A DNA stretch of 31,256 nucleotides from contig CAZNPU010000034.1 of the NCBI GenBank assembly GCA_964575335.1, positions 1-31,256 on the forward strand, in the 5' to 3' direction. This stretch comes from CAZNPU01 sp964575335. Its GTDB lineage: Bacteria > Planctomycetota > Phycisphaerae > Phycisphaerales > SM1A02. Position numbers and translations under genes: made by a program. Below the pieces are notes generated by a model, which saw only the letters and a program-made list of their open reading frames with translations, did no database searches and was not told the DNA's origin. Each line of letters begins with the position of its first letter. The first letter of the stretch is position 1. Below are positions 8,289 through 16,099 of the stretch, in pieces.

Positions 8289-9414
8289 ATGCACTACGAC
8301 GCACATCAGCCCATCATTGACGATCTTGAGGCGCGGATCTTGACCATCCGCGACTCTCTTTGACTACGACAACAAAATCGCCAAACGCGATGCGCTGCAG
8401 GAGCGCATGAACGCAGCGGATTTCTGGAACAACCAGAAAGCGGCTCAGCAGGTCATTGACGAGTTCAAGCTCATCCGCGCGCAGACCGATGCGCTGGAGG
8501 AGGTGATTGCCGACTTTGAAGACGCCAAGGTCGGATACGAGCTTGCCAAAGAAGCTGGCGACAATGATCTGCTTGCTGAAGTGGATGAGCAGCTCTACCA
8601 ACTGACGCGCCGCATGGAGAAGGTGGAGCTGCAGTCGCTGCTCAACGGCAAGCACGATCACCGCAACTGCTTTGTAACCATTCAGGCTGGCGACGGCGGC
8701 ACCGAGGCGGACGACTGGGCTTCCATGCTCGAGCGCATGTACCTGTACTACTGGGAGCACATGGGCTGGAAGGTGGAGGAAATCTCACGCATTCCGGGCA
8801 CGGAAGTCGGCATCAGCGAGGTGTCGTACCACGTGAAGGGGCCGATGGCCTTCGGTTACATGAACTGCGAACGCGGCACGCATCGCCTGGCGCGGGTCAG
8901 CCCGTTCAATGCCCAGGGCAAGCGGCAGACCAGCTTCGCCACCGTTGATGTGACGCCGGAGTTTGAAGAAACCGACGTTCAGATTCCCGACAAGGACCTG
9001 GAGATCACAGCTTTTGCACGCTCCAGCGGTCCGGGCGGACAGAACGTCAACAAGGTGGCGTCAGCCATTCGCGTTGTCCACATCCCCACCGGCATCATGG
9101 TGGTGTCATCGACCTATCGCGATCAGGCTCAGAACAAAAAGCAGGCCCTGAACATTCTGCAGGCCAAGCTCGAACAGCTCGAAGAAGAACGCCGAGCGGC
9201 TGAGCTCGATGCAGCCACCGGCGGCAAGGTCGATCGCGGCTGGGGCACGCAGATTCGCTCGTATGTGTTCTACGACAATCGCGTCAAGGACCACCGCACC
9301 GGCTATGAAGTGGGCAACCCGCAGGCGGTGCTGGACGGCGATCTTCACGGTTTCATCGATGCTGAACTCAAGCGACGCCGCGCTGAACGCGAGAAAGCGG
9401 CGGTGAAGGCTTAG
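8289..9414 (+). CDS. prfB: Peptide chain release factor 2, with programmed +1 frameshift
   Basis: RF2 reads UGA and UAA and triggers peptide release on the ribosome. Translation starts at ATG 8289 and reads 24 codons to CTT (8358-8360), then meets TGA (8361-8363). Skipping T8361 continues at GAC in the frame that ends at 9414, giving 374 residues. The junction reads IRDSL/DYDNKI, matching the family's LDYD. The codon-recognition tripeptide SPF lies at 204-206 and the catalytic GGQ (SSGPGGQNVNK) at 249-251, almost exactly as in E. coli RF2 (365 residues), which supports both the start and the shift. No clear ribosome binding site precedes 8289. The product should be active and autoregulated: low RF2 slows termination at the in-frame UGA and favours the shift. 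Confidence 0.96.
8358..8364 (+). promoter_or_regulatory. prfB programmed +1 frameshift site (CTTTGAC)
   Basis: The slippery CTT codon is followed by TGA and C, the weak-termination context used by prfB genes. The bases 5' of it (ATCCGCGACTCT) contain no AGGGGG-like internal Shine-Dalgarno, which in E. coli sits three bases upstream and stimulates the shift. Confidence 0.93.
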
Positions 9415-9508
9415 AGCAGGCGCAGTGCGCTAGCAGGCCCGAACGCGCTTCGGAGCGGGAATCAAAGCCGCAACGCTGAGCAGCTTAGCTTTGCCTGCCT
9501 GATGATTC

Positions 9509-10888
9509 TTATTGCGATTGCCTGGAACGCACTTCCTGTGCTTTTTGCATGCGATCGAGTTGTTGTGCGCGATGCGATGCTTCGAGACTGCGCGTCGTGT
9601 GCGGGTCGGCCGGGGCGACGTGCAGCATGATCATCGACATTTCATCCTCCATCGTGTGGCCAGTCGTCACACGGCGCGGCGGATGGTGCGGATTCTGCGG
9701 ATTCTCTTCGCTGTTGTCATAGATCATTCGCATGCGCAGCACTGTGCCGGCCTGCAGATCAATCGGCGTGCAAAACCGGTATGGTTGCTGCCAGTGCGGG
9801 TTCCAGTCGGTGATGCGCAGCAGTTCGTGAACCTTCCCGTCGGGCGTCTCAGCAAGAACCTCAACATGCCGGCATAGATAATGTGCGTGCGGCGAAAGGC
9901 TGATCAATTGCACATCGTGCGGCAACGTGAATGAATCAACCACTTCATATGCCTTCCGGCCTGCGGGAATATCCAGCCAGTAGCTGCCCAGCGTGATCGG
10001 CACGACGGCTGTCTTCACCGGTTCACGCGCGAAGTAAATGCCGATCGATGTCTGTTCAATTTCTTCCTTGCCGGTGGCGGCAAAATGGATTTGCACCAGA
10101 AGATCAGCGCCCGCAGGCATCACGCGCACAATGCCCGGCGGCAACGGAGCAACCTCGCTGCCCGGCGCCCACCCGCCAAACGAACCAGCGTGGACAAAGC
10201 CGATGTCAGCCATCGTTGGATAGCCGGGATCGGCGTCGGCTTCATCGAGCATCCGCGCGCTGCCGGTGGTATCGAGAGAAAACCAGACATGACGCACCAC
10301 ACGCGGGTTACTCGGCCGAACCTCAATAGCGCTGACCGCTCGCCTGCCCGGCAGATTGGTCGGCAATACAAATGTGCGAATCACCCCCTGCCCCTCCGCA
10401 GGCACAACATACGGCTCCGGCATGGTCAGAACGAGATCCGGCTCACCCAGCGTCCAGCCCGGTGAAATCGGCGCAGAGACAGCCGGGCTGGCCGCATCGC
10501 CTTCGGGCACACCGGCCTCCACCCATGCCTGAACCGTTTGAATCTCAAGCTCGGTCAATCCGTGACGGCCGATCAGTTCATGCTCGCTGTCTTCGGGCAG
10601 CCACGGCGGCATCAGACGACTGCTGAGAACGCCTGCGATCTGCCGCGCTCGCCGCCGCACGTCGTCGTAGCTTGTAAGCGAAAACGGCGCAGAGCCTTGC
10701 GCGTGATGGCAGCCGGTGCAGTGACGGGAAACGATTGGCGCAATATCACGGCTGAAGACAGGCGGCGACGACGCAGCAGGATTGTCTGCGTTCGTTGTGG
10801 CGCCATACGCAACTGCACCAGCGAAAACCAGCGCGCTGCTGAGCGCGATCGCCACGTTCTGCGGTTGATGATCGTCGGTCACGGCCAA
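9509..10888 (-). CDS. Cytochrome c domain fused to a copper type II monooxygenase-like domain
   Basis: 459 residues with an N-terminal signal or anchor (about 11-30). A single-heme cytochrome c domain follows: VFSRDIAPIVSRHCTGCHH with C57, C60 and H61 binding heme, and M93 in RLMPPW as likely sixth ligand. From about 150 on it resembles the two-lobed PHM/dopamine beta-hydroxylase fold. Candidate copper ligands are H200 (VVRHVW), H268 (VQIHF), H334 and H336 (SPHAHYLCRH) and M417 (EDEMSM). Family members hydroxylate C-H bonds using copper, oxygen and a reductant; the fused heme could supply electrons. The substrate is unknown. The start reads TTG at 10888, with a GTG at 10882 equally possible. 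No partner gene adjoins it; prfB converges on it 94 bases away. Family call is good, activity is inferred. Confidence 0.82.
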   Translation of the reverse strand: MAVTDDHQPQNVAIALSSALVFAGAVAYGATTNADNPAASSPPVFSRDIAPIVSRHCTGCHHAQGSAPFSLTSYDDVRRRARQIAGVLSSRLMPPWLPEDSEHELIGRHGLTELEIQTVQAWVEAGVPEGDAASPAVSAPISPGWTLGEPDLVLTMPEPYVVPAEGQGVIRTFVLPTNLPGRRAVSAIEVRPSNPRVVRHVWFSLDTTGSARMLDEADADPGYPTMADIGFVHAGSFGGWAPGSEVAPLPPGIVRVMPAGADLLVQIHFAATGKEEIEQTSIGIYFAREPVKTAVVPITLGSYWLDIPAGRKAYEVVDSFTLPHDVQLISLSPHAHYLCRHVEVLAETPDGKVHELLRITDWNPHWQQPYRFCTPIDLQAGTVLRMRMIYDNSEENPQNPHHPPRRVTTGHTMEDEMSMIMLHVAPADPHTTRSLEASHRAQQLDRMQKAQEVRSRQSQ

Positions 10889-10955
10889 TCAATCGTCCTT
10901 GCAATCCCAAGCGGCTGGGCAGGCCGAATGACCAGCATCATACTGACAGGTAACT

Positions 10956-10992
10956 GCAAAAACAGACACGTCCCGGCGAAAACCGGGACGTG
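10956..10992 (-). terminator. Terminator of the PEP-CTERM-like gene
   Basis: CACGTCCCGG (10967-10976) and CCGGGACGTG (10983-10992) form a perfect 10-bp stem with a 6-base loop. On the minus strand it is followed by TCTGTTTTTG. It lies 37 bases past the stop of the gene at 11029. Confidence 0.87.
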
Positions 10993-11028
10993 CGGCATTG
11001 CATTCTCACGTGACCTCAGGGGTTATGA

Positions 11029-11754
11029 TCACTTTTTGCCGGCTGTCATTCGTCGCCGAATGCTGCGCGAGCACAAGCTCACACCGGCGATCCCCGCCAG
11101 GCCCATGGCGACGGGCGCGGGAAGCGGAACAACCGTGTAATTCACGGGCACCTTGTCGGAGTCGCCGTTCTTAAAGCCGCGGAAGCGGACAATAAAGTCG
11201 AAGTCGTACCCGCCGCCCGTGACGAAGCTCTCAGCGGTCAGGATTCCGGCATCGCTTGCGGAGACGGTAAAGTAGAAGGTGCCGGTTGCGCCGACAGCGA
11301 TGCCGCCGGTTGGATTGCCGCCGCCGAGATAGTTTCCACCCAGGGCCGCTCCAGCGTCAAACGGGTTACCGTACGGCTGGCCGTTGAGGCCGTTGCCCGA
11401 GCAGTTCTGGAATGGGTGGGTGGGCGCAGGCGCGTTGCTCAACGTTGCAGTCGCGTTGCTGTCCTGGCTGGCGATATTGAATAGAAAACCAGTGATGTAC
11501 CCGCCATTGGACGGATCGCTGGTGTTGGTCAGCGAGATCATCAGCGTGCCCGTGGTGCTGAACGGGCTATCAGTGGTGTACTGAATTGTGCCGGTGAAGC
11601 TGCCAAGGCCCTCGGTGCTGTTGGCATTGTCACTGGCAATGTTGATGATGCTTGCCGCCTCCACAGTGCCGCTGACGAACACGGCAGCCGCGATCACGGG
11701 AACAATCTGGACAAATCGCCGCACAGGGCGGCCCAAAAATTTTGTGGCAACCAT
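11029..11754 (-). CDS. Exosortase-target (PEP-CTERM-like) secreted protein
   Basis: 241 residues. A signal peptide spans about 1-34 (VRRFVQIVPVIAAAVFVSGTVEA, cut near VEA/AS). The middle is a Gly, Ser, Thr and Asn-rich beta-type region with few charged residues. The C-terminus is tripartite: VVPLPAP, then a hydrophobic stretch (VAMGLAGIAGVSLC), then the basic RSIRRRM. This is the layout of exosortase substrates, with VPLPAP in place of the usual VPEP. The protein would be exported, cut and released to the surface or matrix by an exosortase encoded elsewhere. GGAGGGA lies about 15 bases upstream of the start, a little far. Its own terminator follows. The function of the mature domain is unknown. 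Confidence 0.8.
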   Translation of the reverse strand: MVATKFLGRPVRRFVQIVPVIAAAVFVSGTVEAASIINIASDNANSTEGLGSFTGTIQYTTDSPFSTTGTLMISLTNTSDPSNGGYITGFLFNIASQDSNATATLSNAPAPTHPFQNCSGNGLNGQPYGNPFDAGAALGGNYLGGGNPTGGIAVGATGTFYFTVSASDAGILTAESFVTGGGYDFDFIVRFRGFKNGDSDKVPVNYTVVPLPAPVAMGLAGIAGVSLCSRSIRRRMTAGKK

Positions 11755-12043
11755 GTCTATCTACTTCCCTCCGCCAACCCGTGCATTACCGGGTGGTCAT
11801 CGACCACAACTTTATCACAAGCTTGTCAGATGACAAATGTGCAAGCTCACAATTTGTAGATTCCCTCTAATAAAAACTGATTTTGCTCTTATCGGACCAT
11901 GCAGTTGCCCGCAGTTCGCATGTGAAGATAGGGAATTCGACCAACTCTGGAACCAGCTCGGCGTCGCAGCTTGATTCGGCCTCAACGATGAACTTGGCTT
12001 TACGTCAGCATGACAGGTCCGGTCCAATCGCCCCGGCCAACCT
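11755..12043. other. Divergent region with palindromes
   Basis: This 289-base AT-rich gap separates the PEP-CTERM-like gene and the lipid kinase. It holds TTGTCA-GA-TGACAA (11823-11836), a perfect 6-bp-arm palindrome, overlapping ACAAGCTTGT (11817-11826). On the minus strand, TTGTCA with TAAAGT 16 bases downstream could serve as -35/-10 for the PEP-CTERM-like gene, placing the palindrome on its promoter. No gene is supported. Confidence 0.45.
11817..11836. promoter_or_regulatory. Overlapping palindromes, possible operator
   Basis: ACAAGCTTGT (11817-11826) overlaps TTGTCAGATGACAA (11823-11836). Both are perfect inverted repeats in a divergent promoter region. A binding site for a dimeric regulator is plausible but the regulator is unknown. 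Confidence 0.35.
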
Positions 12044-12973
12044 ATGCCGACATTCATGAACGCCCTGGCCATTGTGAACCCAAATGCCGGCTCGGCAGAC
12101 GCTGCCCGGGAGATGCTCAGCCAACTGCAGCACCATCCGAACTGCGACGTGCAGGAAACCCAGCAGCGCGGGCATGCCGCCGATCTGGCCCGCCGCGCCA
12201 TCGACGCCGGCGTCCTGCGCCTCATCGCAGCAGGAGGCGACGGCACAATCAATGAAATCCTCAACGGCATTGCGCCGCAATTTGGCCGCATCGAACTGGC
12301 GATCATTCCCCTTGGCACCGGCAATGATCTGGCGCGTTCGCTCAACCTGCCGCGCGACCTGCATGAAGCGACCGAACTGGCGTTGACGGGGCAAGCTGCG
12401 CCGATGGATGTCGCTCGATTTCGAGGTACGTCGACGCGTTATTTTCTGAACGCTTCGGCTGGCGGGTTCTCGGGCGTTGTTGACCAGCACGTCCAGGACC
12501 AGCACAAGGATCGCTGGGGTTCGCTGGCCTATGTGGCGTCGGCCGTGGCGGCGCTGCCGAACATGCAGACCTATCAGGTTCACCTCGCCCTGGCTGAGCA
12601 GTCCATGGAGCTCGCTGCGTACAACATCGTCATCGCCAACGGCCGGTATGCCGGCGGAGGCATTCCCGTTGCGCCGGATGCGATACTTGACGATGGCCTT
12701 TTTGACATCGCCATCGTGCCTGCAGCGCCGCTGGCTGAATCCGCTCAGGCCGTGCTGCAGATTCTGCTCGGCCAACAAAACGAAACCGACAGCGTCATCA
12801 CCATGCAGTCCAGTCGCGTTCGCGTGCGCAGCCAGCCGCTGATGCCGATCAACGTCGACGGCGAACTGCTGGGCGAGACCGATGGCGAATTCGACCTTCT
12901 GAAGCGCGCCCTTCGCATTGTTGCCGAGCCGAAGTGTCCCTGCCTCTCGCGCAGCACACCGATCAGCCATTGA
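12044..12973 (+). CDS. Diacylglycerol/sphingosine kinase-like lipid kinase (DagK/YegS family)
   Basis: 309 residues, the usual size of bacterial YegS/DgkB lipid kinases. The N-terminus reads ALAIVNPNAGS; the nucleotide-binding signature GGDGTINE is at 64-71 and PLGTGNDLARSL at 89-100. Residues 120 onward form the beta-sandwich lipid domain, with NASAGGFSG, IVIANGRYAGGGIPVAPDA and LDDGLFDIAIV, all typical. It would phosphorylate a lipid (diacylglycerol or similar) with ATP at the inner face of the membrane. Starts at 12044 and 12056 are both possible, as neither has a clear ribosome binding site. An SRPBCC gene follows 122 bases later on the same strand. Confidence in the family is high; the lipid is not known. 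Confidence 0.93.
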   Translation: MPTFMNALAIVNPNAGSADAAREMLSQLQHHPNCDVQETQQRGHAADLARRAIDAGVLRLIAAGGDGTINEILNGIAPQFGRIELAIIPLGTGNDLARSLNLPRDLHEATELALTGQAAPMDVARFRGTSTRYFLNASAGGFSGVVDQHVQDQHKDRWGSLAYVASAVAALPNMQTYQVHLALAEQSMELAAYNIVIANGRYAGGGIPVAPDAILDDGLFDIAIVPAAPLAESAQAVLQILLGQQNETDSVITMQSSRVRVRSQPLMPINVDGELLGETDGEFDLLKRALRIVAEPKCPCLSRSTPISH

Positions 12974-13095
12974 TCGCTGTCACTTCCACTTTCTTGAAGG
13001 AGTCTGAATCCGCACACGTCCCTGCCGTCGCATCGTGTTCGTTGATTTGTTGAATGTGGGCAGCTTACGAACGTCTGGGTGATTGAAGACAGCCG

Positions 13096-13611
13096 ATGAA
13101 GATTCTGATTGTCATTCTCGCCGTTGCGGCTGTGATCGCTCTGATATGGAGCATCGGCGCGTTTCTGCCGCGCACGACCAGACGCCGCCATCGTCTGCAC
13201 CTGCACGCCCCGCCGCAGCGGTTGTGGGAGGCGCTGACCGATCCGGAGGCGTTTCCTTCGTGGAACCCGGAAGTGATCAGCGTGCAGCGGCTTGATACAG
13301 GCGGGGATCGACTTGCATGGCGCGAAACACACAAGAACGGTATGGTGACCGATGTTGAGATAACCGATGCGCATCCGCCGCACGCAATGACCTGGCAGCT
13401 GGCGGAGGAAACCGGCGTCGTGCGCAGCCGGTGGCACATCGAACTGCAGCCTCACGACGGCGGCACTGAATTGACCTTCATCCAACGCCGCGATGTGCCC
13501 AACCCATTTGTGCGGCTGCTGACTCACACGCTCGTCGGCGACGACTCGTATCTCAAGCTGTTCCTCGGATCGCTGGCGGGATACTTCCACGAATCAGCGC
13601 ACGTGGAGTAA
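13096..13611 (+). CDS. Membrane-anchored SRPBCC-family (polyketide cyclase-like) protein
   Basis: 171 residues. An N-terminal membrane helix (about 2-24, ILIVILAVAAVIALIWSIGAFL) is followed by a START/SRPBCC helix-grip domain. LHAPPQRLWEALTDPEAFPSWNPEVISVQRL is the classic opening, and the domain closes with the long helix after VRLLTHTLVGDDSYLKLFLGSLAGYF. These domains bind hydrophobic ligands in a deep pocket; most have no known activity. The helix would tether the domain to the membrane, with the orientation unknown. The neighbour upstream is a lipid kinase, so a lipid-related ligand is possible but speculative. It ends 12 bases before the oppositely oriented dehydratase gene. Confidence 0.85.
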   Translation: MKILIVILAVAAVIALIWSIGAFLPRTTRRRHRLHLHAPPQRLWEALTDPEAFPSWNPEVISVQRLDTGGDRLAWRETHKNGMVTDVEITDAHPPHAMTWQLAEETGVVRSRWHIELQPHDGGTELTFIQRRDVPNPFVRLLTHTLVGDDSYLKLFLGSLAGYFHESAHVE

Positions 13612-13623
13612 AGCGCTGCGCTT
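13611..13623. other. Palindrome across two convergent stop codons
   Basis: AAGCGC-T-GCGCTT is a perfect inverted repeat in the 11-base gap between the SRPBCC and dehydratase genes, touching both stops. Without a T tract it is a weak terminator candidate. Confidence 0.3.
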
Positions 13624-14654
13624 CACGCGCTGGCGTGTATCCAGGGCAGTTGATCCAGATCAACGTTGCCGCCGCTGATGATCAGGCCGACGCGCTGCAG
13701 ATCGTTGAGCGCTTTGAATTCATCGGACAAGGCGACCGCCAGAACGGTGGCGGAACTGGGTTCGATGATGATCTTCATGCGCTCCCACACCAGGCGCATC
13801 GCTGTGATGATCTGCGCATCGCTGACAGTAAAAACGCGTTCGACGTGATCGCGAATGATCGGCCAGGTCAAATCGCCCATGCTCGTGCGCAAGCCGTCAG
13901 CGATAGTGTTGGGTGATGTTTGCGGAATCAATTCGCCTGCCTGAAGTGAACGAGCCGCATCATCAGCGCCAGCCGGCTCAGCGCCAAAGAGACGAACGCG
14001 CCTCCCCCACGCCGGGTCTGACGACCGAAGGGAGGAAGACCCGGATGCTCCCCCACCCCCCACCGCTGCAATGCACGTACCCGCCATCAGTCCCCCGCCG
14101 CCGATGGGCGCGATGATGGCGTCAAGATCATCAATTTCCGCAATCAGTTCCAGCGCCGCTGTTCCCTGCCCTGCAATGACGTCAGGGTGGTTGTATGACG
14201 AAATGAACGTTGCGCCGGTCTTCTCAGCGACTTGCGATGCGGTTTCTTCCCTCGCGCGCTGATTGGGCTCGCACGTGTACACGGTCCCGCCATACTCCTG
14301 CACTGCGCGGAGCTTCACCGCTGAGGAGGTGCGCGGCATGATGACATGCGCTGCAATGCCTCGCATATGAGCCGCCAACGCAATCGCCTGCGCATGGTTG
14401 CCGCTGCTGTGCGTCACCACGCCACGCAAGGCAATATCATCCGGCAGCTTGAACACCGCATTGCACGCGCCGCGAAACTTGAACGCGCCGACCTTCTGCA
14501 GGTTCTCGCATTTGAAAAATAGCTTTCGCCCCGCCATGCGGTCGATCATCGAACACGTCATCACCGGCGTGCGATGAATCAGCGGCGCAATGCGGCGTGC
14601 CGCATCTTGTACGTCAAGGTAAGTCAGTTCATTCGAAGCGAGCACGTGATTCAT
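13623..14654 (-). CDS. Threonine dehydratase / serine racemase-like PLP enzyme, with an in-frame insertion
   Basis: 343 residues from ATG 14654; a TTG at 14690 is possible. It is a fold-type II PLP enzyme: K59 in VGAFKFRGA binds PLP, SSGNHAQA (83-90) and GGGGL (185-189) bind the cofactor, and EPAGADDAARS and PNTIADGLRTSMGD match the threonine ammonia-lyase/serine racemase group. It would deaminate L-threonine or L-serine, or racemise serine. It lacks the C-terminal ACT domain of biosynthetic IlvA. Between GTCIAA (192-197) and VRLFGAEP there are about 22 residues rich in Gly and Ser, where relatives usually have roughly ten. That stretch is encoded by a palindromic repeat element. The gene follows dapL in the same direction with a gap of about 50 bases, so they are probably cotranscribed. 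Confidence 0.9.
   Translation of the reverse strand: MNHVLASNELTYLDVQDAARRIAPLIHRTPVMTCSMIDRMAGRKLFFKCENLQKVGAFKFRGACNAVFKLPDDIALRGVVTHSSGNHAQAIALAAHMRGIAAHVIMPRTSSAVKLRAVQEYGGTVYTCEPNQRAREETASQVAEKTGATFISSYNHPDVIAGQGTAALELIAEIDDLDAIIAPIGGGGLMAGTCIAAVGGGGASGSSSLRSSDPAWGRRVRLFGAEPAGADDAARSLQAGELIPQTSPNTIADGLRTSMGDLTWPIIRDHVERVFTVSDAQIITAMRLVWERMKIIIEPSSATVLAVALSDEFKALNDLQRVGLIISGGNVDLDQLPWIHASA
14002..14056 (-). repeat. Palindromic dispersed repeat, copy 2, inside the dehydratase gene
   Basis: CCGGGTCT (14012-14019) and AGACCCGG (14037-14044) are 8-bp perfect arms around a 17-base centre. The core 14009-14046 matches, in reverse orientation, the prfB-leader element at 8197-8228. The nine-base direct repeat CTCCCCCAC flanks it at 14002-14010 and 14048-14056. 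The element is translated as part of the dehydratase insertion (around GGGGASGSSSLRSSDPAWG). Confidence 0.72.
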
Positions 14655-14702
14655 AGATGGGTCGAACGGACTTGCGCAACGCGGCATCAACGAATATGCA
14701 TC

Positions 14703-15956
14703 TCATACTGCCTGCAGCGTCATGCTCTTTAATCGATTCACAACCTCTTCCACATTCTCGCGGCTGTTGAACGCGCTGATGCGGAAGTAGTCTTCGCCAT
14801 ATCTGCCAAAACCGCTGCCGGGCGTAATCACCACATTGGCGTCCTCGAGCATTCTGTCGAACATCTGCCAGCTCGAAACGCCTTCCGGGCATGCCACCCA
14901 GACATACGGCGCATTCACCCCGCCGTAGGCCTTCAGGCCGATCGCCTCACAGCCTTCGCGCAGAATCTTTGCGTTGCCCATGTAGTGATCGACGAGCGCT
15001 TTGACCTGCTGGCGGCCGGCCGGCGAATAAAGCGCTTCTGCAGCGCGCTGCACCGGATAACTCACACCGTTGGATTTGGTACTCCAGCGTCTTGTCCATA
15101 AGCCGTGCAGCGGCACGCGCTGTCCGCTCTGCGTCGTACCGGTGAGGTCCTTGGGGCACACCGTGTAGCCGCAACGGACGCCGGTAAACCCACCATTCTT
15201 GGAAAAGCTGTGGAACTCCATCGCGCAGCGGCGGGCGCCCTCGATCTCATAAATCGACCGCGGCAGATGCGTTTCCTGCAGGTACGCCTGATATGCCACG
15301 TCGTACAGAATGAGCGCATCATGCTCCAGCGCGTAGTTCACCCACGCAGCAAGCTGCTCGCGCGTGATCATCGCACCGGTGGGATTGTTCGGATAGCACA
15401 GATAAATCACCTGCAGCTTTTCACGCGGCAGTTCCGGCACGAAATTGTTCGCAGCAAGGCACGGCAGATAGGTGAGACCTTCATACGAGCCGTTGGCGTC
15501 GATCGGACCAGTGTGGCCCGCCATCACGTTCGTATCGACATACACCGGGTAAACCGGATCGGGGATGCCGATTTTGTTGGCGTTGCCGAATGCAAGAATG
15601 TCAAGCACCGCAGCGCAATCGCCCTTGGAGCCGTCGGACACAAAGATCTCATCGGCCTCGATATTCAGGCCATAGTCATGAAAATCATGCTTCGCGATGG
15701 CGTCGCGCAGAAACGGGTAACCGGTTGGCGGCGGATAACCGCGGAACGTCTCGCGCACTGACAATTCATCAACCGCCTTGTGCATGGCCTGGATCGCTGC
15801 AGGCGGCAGCGGTTCGGTGACGTCGCCGATGCCGCAGCGAATGATTCGCTTGGCTTTCTCAGGATTTGCCTTGGAAAACGCCTCAACGCGGCGAGCGATT
15901 TCAGGAAACAGATAGCCGCTTTGCAGCTTCAGGTAATGCTCGTTGATGAAAGCCAT
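14703..15956 (-). CDS. dapL: LL-diaminopimelate aminotransferase
   Basis: 417 residues from ATG 15956 (MAFINEHYLKLQSGYLFPEI), the typical DapL start; the frame is open further up but without similarity. It converts tetrahydrodipicolinate directly to LL-diaminopimelate with glutamate as amino donor, giving lysine and peptidoglycan precursors by the short DapL route. Visible motifs are RCGIGDVTEPLPP (40-52), FRGYPPPTGYPFLR, DGSKGD, YPNNPTGA (188-195), LYDVAYQAY with the PLP-contacting Asp and Tyr, and the PLP lysine K253 in SFSKNGGFTGVRCGYTV. Length is close to the family's roughly 410. The downstream dehydratase gene is probably in the same transcript. DapL is common in Planctomycetota, Chlamydiota, plants and others. 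Confidence 0.95.
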   Translation of the reverse strand: MAFINEHYLKLQSGYLFPEIARRVEAFSKANPEKAKRIIRCGIGDVTEPLPPAAIQAMHKAVDELSVRETFRGYPPPTGYPFLRDAIAKHDFHDYGLNIEADEIFVSDGSKGDCAAVLDILAFGNANKIGIPDPVYPVYVDTNVMAGHTGPIDANGSYEGLTYLPCLAANNFVPELPREKLQVIYLCYPNNPTGAMITREQLAAWVNYALEHDALILYDVAYQAYLQETHLPRSIYEIEGARRCAMEFHSFSKNGGFTGVRCGYTVCPKDLTGTTQSGQRVPLHGLWTRRWSTKSNGVSYPVQRAAEALYSPAGRQQVKALVDHYMGNAKILREGCEAIGLKAYGGVNAPYVWVACPEGVSSWQMFDRMLEDANVVITPGSGFGRYGEDYFRISAFNSRENVEEVVNRLKSMTLQAV

Positions 15957-16099
15957 GAGTCTTGCAGGTTGAATGTGAAGTTCTGAGGTTGGAGCCGATT
16001 GCGGACAACTCAAGCGTAGAGCGTCAGCGCCGTCCCCGCCACGCGCCCAGGCGCACAATTCATCAATGTTTGATGTTCAACTTCTTCGACTTTCGCCCG

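Noticed and set aside
11811..11819. TTATCACA near the kinase gene as a DnaA box and origin
   Set aside because: A single imperfect match, no cluster of boxes and no dnaA, dnaN or gidA genes nearby.
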